From assembly GCA_028565635.1 (NCBI GenBank), contig JAOXYB010024513.1:3092-13299 (forward strand): a stretch of 10,208 bases of DNA, in the 5' to 3' direction. The translations under genes were made by a program, and so were the position numbers. The notes beneath the pieces are model-generated. The model ran no database searches and was not told the origin of the DNA. It was given only the letters and a program-made list of their open reading frames with translations. Shown here in pieces: positions 1 to 6,160 of this stretch. The stretch's first letter is position 1; every line of letters begins with the position of its first letter. The stretch comes from Phoronis ovalis. Taxonomy: Eukaryota > Phoronida > Phoronidae.

Positions 1-391
1 ACATAATTACCATAGGTAACTGTTATGAACGGACATCTACAAGTTACATAATTACCATAGGTAACTGTTATGAACGGACATCTACAAGTTACATAATTAC
101 CATAGGTAACTGTTATGAACGGGTATCTACAAGTTACATAATTTCCTTAGGTAACTGTTATGAACGGATATTTACAAGTTAGACAATTACCATAGGTAAC
201 TGTTATGAAAGGGCATCTACACCTTGCATAATGACCATGGGTAACTGTTATGAACGGGCATCTACACCTTACACAATTACCATAGGTAACTGTTATGAAC
301 GGACATCTACACCTTAAATAATTACCATGGGTAACTGTTATGAACGGGCATCTACACCTTACATAATTATCATAGGTAACTGTTATGAATA
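1..391. repeat. 45-bp minisatellite array, left block (about 8.7 units)
   Basis: Tandem units begin at 1, 46, 91, 136, 181, 226, 271, 316 and 361, exactly 45 bp apart. The array enters from outside the window. The first two units are identical and the others differ by a few substitutions. There are two sub-blocks: units 1-4 end in AAGTT and units 5-8 end in ACCTT, which suggests local spread of variants by unequal exchange. Each unit contains TAACTGTTA, a short odd palindrome. The array is not coding: 45 is a multiple of three but stops occur in the units. Confidence 0.97.
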
Positions 392-520
392 TATCGGTGC
401 GTGGCTGGGTAGGTAGGTAGGTAGGTAGGTAGGTAGCTAGATACCTAGATAGCTAGATACCTAGATAGCTAGATAGATAGATAGATAGATATATATATAT
501 ATATATACCTAAAAAAAAGC
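392..520. repeat. Compound NNTA microsatellite inserted in the 45-bp array
   Basis: After a short unique lead (TATCGGTGCGTGGCTG) comes seven copies of GGTA from 408. An ordered mix of GCTA, GATA and CCTA follows (436-471), then about five GATA, then a TA run to about 507, and finally CCT plus eight A and GC. Every tetranucleotide from 408 to about 490 keeps the register NNTA. The tract interrupts the minisatellite, and the array sequence GTTATGAATA occurs on both sides (382-391 and 521-530). Confidence 0.93.
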
Positions 521-668
521 GTTATGAATAGACATCTGCAGCTTACACAATTACTACAGATAACTGTTATGAACGGACATCTACAACTTACATAATTACC
601 ATGGTAACTGTTATGACCGGACATCTACGACTTACATAATTACCATGGTAACTGTTATGAACGAACTT
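521..668. repeat. 45-bp minisatellite array, right block (about 3.3 units)
   Basis: The same family as the left block resumes in mid-unit at 521. One full 45-bp unit spans 545-589, a 44-bp unit 590-633, and a partial unit 634-668. The last two units have lost one G, which creates a perfect 12-bp palindrome (TTACCATGGTAA) absent from the left block. The units end in AACTT or GACTT, unlike the left sub-blocks. The array then fades into unique sequence. Confidence 0.93.
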
Positions 669-1536
669 GCATAATTTTTGCGCAGAATCTGGATTATACA
701 TTTAATTTTGCTGCAGTATAGATGGCTTCCACTACTTTCCCTCAATCATACCTAGGAATATCAGCAGCTACTAGTTGCTCACAGAAAGGTATCGACAAAT
801 CCATTATTGCCTTCATTATAGGATCAATTGCGCAATCATGTATAAGGTAATCTTCAGATTTGTTGTGCCGCTCTTTTTACTCAAACAACCGATAAATAAT
901 AAACATTTACAGGTTTTTGCAAAATCGTTTCCCTATTAATTCGGCTCCCTCAATTTCGTTTCGAAAACTTGATATATGTTCCTCTTGGCTCGCGATACTC
1001 GATACACCCACTGCGAGTATTTTCCTATTTCATAGCTATAAACTCCTCATGGATAGGTTAACACTACAGAACTTAACAATTTAAACACACATTTAAAACA
1101 TTGAGAAACACGCAGTTACGTTCTAGCTGCTAGACATGTTTCAAAAGTTAGACACTAAATTGAACAAGAACGCCTGGGAAACCTGATGTGGGCGCCATAC
1201 TTAACAGTTATAGGTTATAGTTACACTGCCAGATTTATTACTATCAGATTCAGAGGAGGGCGAAGAGGGTATTTATCCCTACATAAAATAAGTTTGAATA
1301 TTTAAATTGTAACTAATATTTTACAAAATAACTTGATCGTATATAACGTTTACAGTTTGACCCAACAAAGACTGTTTATATGTGAATGATTTACAAATAA
1401 ATAATAAGGAGGCCATTATTACATTTGATTAGCATCCGTTCTACGAAAAGCCTACAAATACGGAGCACATATATACATTTGATAGATAAAATATATTTAG
1501 TAATGAATAGACAATGCGTCACACACATATATTCCT
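669..1536. other. Unique A+T-rich DNA without a recognisable gene
   Basis: No long frame, RNA gene or repeat stands out. The only protein-like stretch is a 25-codon stop-to-stop frame on the plus strand at 1214-1291 with an acidic run (SDSEEGEEG). It has no start and no neighbours, so it is not annotated as a gene. Confidence 0.5.
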
Positions 1537-1542
1537 GTTTAC

Positions 1543-1594
1543 TAAATATATTATAACGACGCTTTCTCTTTGTAAGCTTCGACGATGAGGTCAT
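1543..1594 (-). CDS. Possible first-exon fragment, lysine/arginine-rich (hypothetical)
   Basis: On the minus strand an ATG at 1594 follows a GC-rich spot (CCCCCCGGGGC) and opens into about 17 codons read as MTSSSKLTKRKRRYNIF. A cluster of basic residues (KRKRR) would suit a nuclear localisation signal. The first 13 codons use more G and C than the flanks, after which the frame becomes A+T-rich. A GTAAAC splice-donor-like site (1537-1542) follows at phase 1. Read without splicing the frame runs to 67 residues, but the later part looks like chance. I recognise no family. It could be a real first exon, a dead transposon fragment or coincidence. Confidence 0.15.
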
Positions 1595-1740
1595 GCCCCG
1601 GGGGGTCTTGCATGCTTTACAGTCAAACCTATAATTTAATTTCTAAGGAACATTTTGGAGCGAATTTTAAACCATAATGCGTGTGTACCCACTTCAGTAC
1701 ATGCATCCACATTTTAGTACCCACAGTGATCAAACAATAA

Positions 1741-2268
1741 AAGCAACATAATAACCAGATGTGTAGTAGGGCATGTGCAATTCTGAGTATTGTTCAGTTA
1801 GCTACCAAAGCTTTCGACACCACCACTTCGTTTTCAGCAATGCTGGCGACCTCTGGTGAAGTCGTTCACTTGGAGTGGGCTTCTCGAAGCTATCTTACGT
1901 TCTGCGTCTGCCTTAAAGTGTATCGTAAATCTAAACTTAGTTTAAATCTAATCATAGACACATCGTCATCTTAGATGACTCAGAAGACCTGTCAATTTCC
2001 CGCCACCACCAGATTAACGTGCCGTGATAACATTGGGTCAAAAGCTTTGGCAGTTAGCATAACAATACGTTTCTTAGGTGATAATAGTTTATTTTTTGTT
2101 GAACTTAACCTGAGATTGAACGAGCATTCATGCATTGTTATCAATATTAAATTTGTAAAATTTCAGCCAGCAAAATACCATGGTATTGTGATGCTAATTA
2201 CAATTATGTTTACTGTGACCAGAGGCTTAAATAAATACATCTTCTTTTGTTGGCTTTATTTATTTTAG
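1741..2268 (+). pseudogene. Long plus-strand frame broken by one TAG (hypothetical)
   Basis: One reading frame stays open from 1741 to 2265 except for a single TAG at 1972-1974. That is about 57 codons more than I would expect by chance between stops in sequence this A+T-rich, on each side of the break. The first half, from the ATG at 1759, is richer in G+C (about 1790-1910) and reads like protein, with LATKAFDTTTSFSAMLATSG in its centre. The second half starts with an ATG directly after the stop and becomes hydrophobic and A+T-rich toward its end. I recognise no domain. The candidates are a decayed gene or transposon fragment, an exon whose splice site lies before the TAG, or a chance frame. 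The opposite strand has shorter competing frames. Confidence 0.17.
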
Positions 2269-2269
2269 A

Positions 2270-2460
2270 TATGTAAATAAATCGCGACAACCGAGCTGCC
2301 TTTCATGATAAGCACCTAGTAACAGAGAGAGAGATAGACCCCTCATGAAACCCATCAAACAAGGGGTCCACAAAAGGCAGAACAAGAAACAATCTCTCAC
2401 ATACATTTTATCTATGCGAGGGCTCCTTAAGGGCAAAATAAAGTAGTACTCTTAAAAAAC
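2270..2460. other. Intergenic stretch, no gene seen
   Basis: Low-complexity A+T-rich DNA. The only structure is a weak hairpin: GACCCCT near 2337 can pair with AGGGGTC near 2364 across an 18-20 nt loop. Confidence 0.4.
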
Positions 2461-2509
2461 GATTAGACATGTCACACACCACAAATAATATTTGTGGTTG
2501 TTCTTAATC
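2461..2509. repeat. Inverted repeat / hairpin, 9-bp perfect arms
   Basis: ACCACAAAT (2478-2486) and ATTTGTGGT (2490-2498) are perfect reverse complements around a 3-nt centre. GATTA (2461-2465) and TAATC (2505-2509) can close an outer stem. No flanking duplication was found, so this may be a fold-back relic or a cruciform-forming site. Confidence 0.6.
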
Positions 2510-2718
2510 ACATAAACTTACCGGTACATATTTACATATGCGTTACTCAAAGTACACAACATTTGCTTTTTTATACATAAAAACTGTTTATTAAAAAAAT
2601 AGTCAATCAAGTCGAAACTTGATCGTGTTGTCGGGATACTTTGAATATCATAAAATATATTACAGTTATTGTCACTTTCGTTTTTTCTTAGCTTACGTTA
2701 TTATTACTGTGTATCTTG

Positions 2719-2733
2719 GTAACGCATAGCAAC
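2719..2733. promoter_or_regulatory. RFX (X-box)-like site
   Basis: GTAACGCATAGCAAC has one perfect X-box half-site (AGCAAC fits RGYAAC) and one half-site with a single mismatch (GTAACG against GTNRCC), separated by 3 nt. RFX factors bind such inverted half-sites upstream of cilium and other genes. No gene start is evident within a few hundred bases, so a functional role is doubtful. Confidence 0.2.
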
Positions 2734-2950
2734 CGTAGAGAGGGAGAACTGCCAATTACCTAGCTTACACCGAAACCCCCACATAAAAAAGCATTGTGCA
2801 ATTGTCTGAATAGAAAAGCATTCATCGCAGGAAGTGAGGAGAGCAGGGAAGAAATAAAATATTGAATAATTATAAATTTATAAATATTAAAACCACTGTA
2901 TTCGTATTCTCTCGCTAGAAGTATCAACTCTATTCATTACCGGCGTTTCA

Positions 2951-2981
2951 GGTTGACTCCCGGATGTAGCTAGTTGGTAAG
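2951..2981 (+). repeat. Juxtaposed tRNA T-arm-like and D-arm-like motifs (SINE relic?)
   Basis: GGTTGACTCCCGG (2951-2963) resembles a tRNA T-arm / B box missing one base. TAGCTAGTTGGTAAG (2967-2981) resembles a D-arm / A box missing one base. They occur in the reverse of the normal order, only 3 nt apart. No acceptor stem or matching second half is visible, so this is not a functional tRNA. A tRNA-derived SINE dimer junction would put a T-arm before a D-arm, and chance is also possible. Confidence 0.22.
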
Positions 2982-3071
2982 TTGCAAACATGGTACAGTT
3001 ACTGTGCTTTTTGTTGGTTGCGTTTTGAATTTGCTGGTGAACCTAAACACTTCTACTGGTTTTAACACTAT

Positions 3072-3117
3072 CTGGGCCATGACCCTACGGTATACGGTAG
3101 TAGGGTCATGCAGCCAG
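3072..3117. promoter_or_regulatory. 11-bp perfect inverted repeat with GGGTCA half-sites
   Basis: CATGACCCTAC (3078-3088) and GTAGGGTCATG (3100-3110) are perfect reverse complements around an 11-nt loop. CTGG (3072-3075) and CCAG (3114-3117) extend the stem outside small bulges. Each arm contains GGGTCA, which fits the RGGTCA half-site of nuclear receptors, arranged as an everted pair. The structure ends about 30 bp upstream of a TATA-like box, so it may belong to a promoter. It could also be a transposon relic. Confidence 0.45.
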
Positions 3118-3146
3118 GACTAAGCGTAACCCATCTGATCCATATA

Positions 3147-3155
3147 TATATAAAG
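3147..3155 (+). promoter_or_regulatory. TATA-box-like element TATATAAAG
   Basis: TATATAAAG is a canonical TATA sequence. A start of transcription about 30 bp downstream would fall near 3178-3188, where ATATCAGC offers an initiator-like TCAG. An ATG in favourable context lies 62 bp after the box. TATA-like strings are common in A+T-rich DNA, so the support comes from the arrangement rather than the motif. Confidence 0.3.
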
Positions 3156-3216
3156 TTTGGTAGCGCAGACATTCCTGTTAGCATATCAGCTAAAGCAATT
3201 AGCAATAACAAATAAA

Positions 3217-3317
3217 ATGGCACCCATTGGTGTTCTCATATTTGGTTTTAACAATGACAGGCATACCGGCACGGGAGTAATTATTGTAATAAAGACAAAA
3301 ATAGGACAAATATATGC
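3217..3317 (+). CDS. Candidate first exon with good start context (hypothetical)
   Basis: ATG at 3217 sits in AAAATGG, with A at -3 and G at +4, the preferred animal context. It opens 34 codons that begin MAPIGVLIFGFNNDRHTG and stop at TAA 3319-3321. That stop lies inside a splice-donor-like GTAAAT (3318-3323), as expected if the exon ends at 3317 in phase 2. Two other donors (GTAATT at 3277, GTAATA at 3286) would end the exon in phase 0. A TATA box and an inverted repeat lie just upstream. I recognise no family. If not spliced, it is a 34-residue small ORF. Confidence 0.25.
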
Positions 3318-3472
3318 GTAAATAAAATGTAAAGCATATAATGTTTTACGTAAGACAAATAATTATCGAAATCATACAAGTCAGATTCGTCAAAGGGACT
3401 ACTTTTGTTGTCCTCCAAAACCTCCTGCGTAATCAGAGAAATTCATGTATTCATCCACGTTTATTCCTGCAG

Positions 3473-3597
3473 GCATTTGATTTCGCTGCTTGTACTATGT
3501 CACTTCTTCCTTGCACTACAAACGGCGAAGCAATTTGTTTATTCTGCAGCGGTTCACGAATTACAGACTAACTCAACACCTACAGTACTTTTTGCGA
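3473..3597 (+). CDS. Candidate second exon encoding a signal-peptide-like segment (hypothetical)
   Basis: A strong acceptor (TTTATTCCTGCAG, ending 3472) and a strong donor (GTATGT, 3598-3603) bound 125 bp. Joined in phase 2 to the exon ending at 3317, the frame reads LISLLVLCHFFLALQTA followed by KQFVYSAAVHELQ. This has the shape of a secretory signal peptide: a 14-residue hydrophobic core, then a polar region with a small residue for cleavage. The stop of this frame (3603-3605) lies just inside the putative intron. In phase 0 the same bases instead read a cysteine-bearing tail (CTMSLLPCTTNGEAICLFC) ending at 3571. Only one can be right. With 33 residues before it, the hydrophobic part would be a signal anchor. 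A minus-strand frame competes for the first bases. Confidence 0.25.
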
Positions 3598-3850
3598 GTA
3601 TGTAACATGGACACAAAAATACAGAGTAGAAAAACACAAAAAAAAAACAATAGCTGAGCTGTATTAATTGTTATAAACAGTCATTTATATTTATTGTTAA
3701 TATATACTCAAAAATATAATATGTTGACTGTTTTCATTTGCAATCATAGCAAAAATTCTTAGATAACTCTAGTTTCATGAACTGCTTGGAACATGCTTTA
3801 TTTTTACGTTATAAACATTAAACTGAAAATACTGTTAGTTCTACTCACAG
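3598..3850. other. A+T-rich spacer, no gene seen
   Basis: Low-complexity A+T-rich DNA, perhaps intronic if the candidate exons upstream are real. No frame, repeat or site stands out. Confidence 0.4.
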
Positions 3851-3853
3851 TTC

Positions 3854-3988
3854 TACCACCAGGTGGTCTCCAGTCAGCCAAGGGAAAATACTACATTTTT
3901 GTATCCATGTGCTGCCTGCATGCATGTAAAAATGTATATTGTAAAAGACAAATTTAATCTATGACTGACTTGAGACCACCTTGTGGTA
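3854..3988. mobile_element. Fold-back MITE with TA duplication (Tc1/mariner-like)
   Basis: The first 27 bp (3854-3880) and the reverse complement of the last 27 bp (3962-3988) match at 24 positions. Both ends start with TA followed by CCACCAGGTGGTCTC or CCACAAGGTGGTCTC, so TA is the likely target duplication and the element proper is 3856-3986 (131 bp). A second inner pair (TACATTTTT at 3892-3900, AAAAATGTA at 3928-3936) lets most of the element fold into one hairpin. The tip CCACCAGGTGG is itself a near-palindrome. There is no coding capacity. TA duplication and small size fit a Tc1/mariner-type MITE, but the superfamily is inferred. Confidence 0.8.
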
Positions 3989-4142
3989 TTATCATAAATC
4001 AACAGAATATCACTAGGGTTCAATGAGTGCAGTGCTTGCAACAGATGACACAGACAATAGACATGACAGAAATAACAGAAACTAGTAAAGATACCTCCAC
4101 CAAGTGTAATAAACAGGACTGGTACCCGTCATGACCACCACA

Positions 4143-4172
4143 ATGTATGTATGTATATACACACACACACAT

Positions 4173-4224
<52 letters not shown>
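4143..4224. repeat. Compound microsatellite (ATGT)n-(AC)n-(AT)n
   Basis: Short ATGT repeats pass into two AC runs separated by AT, then into a long uninterrupted AT run up to 4224. The alternating purine-pyrimidine sequence throughout could form Z-DNA (AC part) or a cruciform (AT part). Length variation between individuals is expected. Confidence 0.95.
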
Positions 4225-4230
<6 letters not shown>

Positions 4231-4526
4231 AAAGTAATTATTTTCAGGAACTAGCAAATTAAACTAATGGCCTATTTTTTGTAAGCAAAGTAACATAAAA
4301 GGGATGCATAATGTCATTTACTCAGCCAGCATGCTGAAAGAGAATCATTTATGGCCAAACCCCAGCTCCGAAATGGTTTCAATGTCAAAACCTAGAATTT
4401 AATATTTATTTTAAAATGTATTATGAATTATACAGCACTCATCAGTGACATATAAACATTCATGAGTTTTCGAAAAGTGAGCTTAACATCATTTTTTCAA
4501 TCATACAACATTTTATACATAAAAGA
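4225..4526. other. A+T-rich spacer, no gene seen
   Basis: An acceptor-like TTATTTTCAG ends at 4247. If joined in phase 1 to the donor at 3598 it would add only six codons before a stop (RTSKLN), which is too little to claim an exon. Otherwise nothing stands out. Confidence 0.35.
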
Positions 4527-4558
4527 GACAATCGATCTCTTACGAGAATTGTCACGTG
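4527..4558. repeat. Bulged hairpin followed by an E-box
   Basis: GACAAT (4527-4532) pairs with ATTGTC (4548-4553), and TCTC (4536-4539) with GAGA (4544-4547), around a 4-nt loop with a 3-nt bulge. The right arm runs directly into the palindromic E-box CACGTG (4553-4558). Confidence 0.4.
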
Positions 4559-4716
4559 AGTATACAGCGAGCTAAGATGTGATCAGTTGGTTGTATTTGG
4601 TCATTTTAAGATGAAATATAATTAAGCAAAACTCAGGATTGTTACGGCTAACAGAAGGCATTTGGCAATTATAATAAAGCAGGATTGATTAATTAATTTT
4701 CTAAATATTTTTTTCT

Positions 4717-4724
4717 CTAATATA
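4717..4724. repeat. Left target-site duplication of the hAT element
   Basis: CTAATATA precedes the left terminus, and CTAGTATG follows the right terminus at 5098-5105. They agree at 6 of 8 positions, and both differences are A/G, as expected from decay of an 8-bp hAT duplication. Confidence 0.7.
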
Positions 4725-5097
4725 CAGGGCCGGAGTAAGCTAGTGCGCGGTCTGTAGCATAGCTATGTGCGAGAGAAAAATATCAGTTCAGTAATCGAAA
4801 AAGGTCGCTGAAATGTCTACGTGCTGCAAGAAAAATATTTACAAGCAAAAAAAAGACCATTTCCACTCCAATTGTACCAATACGCCCAGAATAAGTAACA
4901 AAACTACAAGTTACACTTTCTAGATTTAGAATGAGCAAATTTGTTGATGATACTGGAAATGTCTATTTCACACAGAAGTTCATGTTCAATGCTCATAAGA
5001 GTGAGATTGTAAAGCTTCCAAGCATTTAGTGCGGGGCCCTCGAAAATGGGGGGTCCGTAGCATATGCTACTTTTGCTACTAGGTTAATCCGTCACTG
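4725..5097 (-). mobile_element. Non-autonomous hAT transposon, 373 bp
   Basis: The left end CAGGGCCGGAGTAAGCT and the reverse complement of the right end, CAGTGACGGATTAACCT, match at 13 of 17 positions. CAGNG ends and 8-bp duplications (4717-4724, 5098-5105) are typical of hAT elements. Inside, the minus strand carries what reads as the last codons of a hAT transposase, so the element lies on the minus strand and has lost nearly all of its gene by internal deletion. A GC-rich block and a perfect 14-bp palindrome, GTAGCATATGCTAC (5057-5070), lie near the right end, which is the element's 5' end. Such subterminal sequences often bind transposase; that role here is inferred. Confidence 0.85.
4904..5029 (-). 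pseudogene. C-terminal remnant of a hAT transposase (hAT dimerisation domain)
   Basis: The minus strand reads from codon 5027-5029 to a TAG at 4904-4906. It gives about 41 residues containing LYNLTLMSIEHELLCEIDI and, near the end, INKFAHSKSRKCNL. The pattern L..L.L.SIE.EL....D...II..FA..K.RK is the familiar end of hAT transposases, where this C-terminal region mediates dimerisation. The frame stays open upstream to a stop at 5084-5086, but that part crosses the GC-rich terminal block and does not look like transposase, so the deletion junction lies near 5030. The remaining DNA-binding and catalytic parts are absent, so it cannot act alone. The last codons are intact, unlike the strongly decayed duplications, which suggests modest age or chance preservation. 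Confidence 0.7.
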
Positions 5098-5105
5098 CTA
5101 GTATG

Positions 5106-5318
5106 TAGGAAAGTATTCACGTCCTGTCGGTGTCCTACTCTGCATGCACATTCTATTTGAAATATTTTTTGTTTTACGAGCCAAAACACTTATTAAAGAT
5201 AGTGTGGAAATATTAATAATAAATAATACTAAATTTCCTTAAAAATTAACTGCCCTTTTATGGGCCAACACATCATCCAAATAGAGCTAATCAATTGCAA
5301 ATAATAATGAATTGAAGT
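5106..5318. other. Spacer between two transposon relics, no gene seen
   Basis: A+T-rich DNA with no convincing frame, repeat or site. Confidence 0.4.
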
Positions 5319-5461
5319 GTGATTATCTCTAATGCAAGTGGTTATTCAAATCAAATTGTCACCCCTGGGAACGACTATTGATCTATTTCAGTCACCAGAT
5401 GGAGCGAATATTAAAGCGGGAGATTATTAAAACAGGAGGCGATTATTAAAGTAAATACGGT
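5319..5461. mobile_element. Decayed repeat with GATTATTAAAG-type units ending AAATACGGTA
   Basis: Related units recur at 16-19 bp spacing: GCGAATATTAAAG (5404-5416), GAGATTATTAAAA (5419-5431), GGCGATTATTAAAG (5438-5451). Weaker ones lie at 5319-5333 (GTGATTATCTCTAAT) and 5338-5349 (GTGGTTATTCAA). The last unit runs into TAAATACGGTA. I recall similar strings (repeated GCGNTTATT units leading to AAATACGGTA) as a widespread invertebrate dispersed repeat, probably a DNA-transposon end, but cannot verify this here. No second terminus was found in the window. Confidence 0.45.
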
Positions 5462-6160
5462 ACTCCATCTTGTTTAAATTTTCTGTAAAAATCAATACTT
5501 GATTAAGCCAAAGTGCCAACAAATCAGGTTTATTTAACTAACTTAATTTAATGTAGTTTAAATAGCTTAGCGGGGAAAGACGGTGTTCTAGTTTGTGGCT
5601 AATAAAAAAAGGACCGCGTCGTATTTGTTGGAGAATTCTAGATGGCTGTCTAAAGCTGCTGAGATCACTCAGGGACTATCAGGCGGATTTCTAACTGTAG
5701 GCATGTAATGTTACGTCATACTCCATAACACGCTTACACCTTTATTGCACAACTTAAAACAGTCCACGCGAACACCCGGGGAAATTATGATTTGTTGTTC
5801 ACACATCTGATCATAAGAAAGACAATTTTACCAATGCGCGTGTTTAACAAGTGAATAAAATAGGATCTAAACAATGCGACAAAACAGGAAAACATATAAA
5901 AACAATTCCGTAATTTATGTGCTCATAAAGATAAAAAATTATTTACATGAAACTGTACATGCATCTTCGGTTATTTTAGCCGTGGGCGTGGGTCGAAATT
6001 GGCGGGGCACAATTGACATAGTGTAGAGACGGGACAGATGATTTATACGTCATATAATTTGTATAATTTCGTTTTGTTGGACTCCACACTTAGTATTGTA
6101 GCTACTGGAAATCGTATATAAAAGTACATTTTATCTATTTCTTTATTTTTTTATTATTAC
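5462..6160. other. Mostly unique A+T-rich DNA with one short protein-like frame
   Basis: A 38-codon plus-strand stop-to-stop frame (5592-5705) reads protein-like, with YLLENSRWLSKAAEITQGL, and ends in a TAA at 5706. It has no ATG until its last codon and no recognised family. At 5980-6010 a GC-rich patch holds CCGTGGGCG (one mismatch to the EGR site) and TTGGCGGGG, and TACGTCAT (CRE-like) lies near 6046. These are isolated motifs with no gene start attached. Confidence 0.35.

Noticed and set aside
1214-1291. Acidic 25-codon frame (SDSEEGEEG), reminiscent of acidic N-termini of piggyBac-type transposases
   Set aside because: Too short, with no start, no TTAA-flanked termini and no further similarity visible.
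1391-1536. Remainder of the 67-residue minus-strand frame
   Set aside because: After the first ~17 codons it follows A+T-rich DNA with no protein-like character. Only the first part is kept as a weak candidate.
2951-2981. Functional tRNA gene
   Set aside because: The motifs are in the wrong order, each lacks a base, and no acceptor or anticodon stem can be formed.
4143-4224. CRISPR-like or origin-like repeat
   Set aside because: It is a simple compound dinucleotide microsatellite without spacers or units.
5980-6053. EGR-, E2F- and CRE-like motifs as a promoter
   Set aside because: Single short motifs with mismatches and no transcript start or coding region attached.
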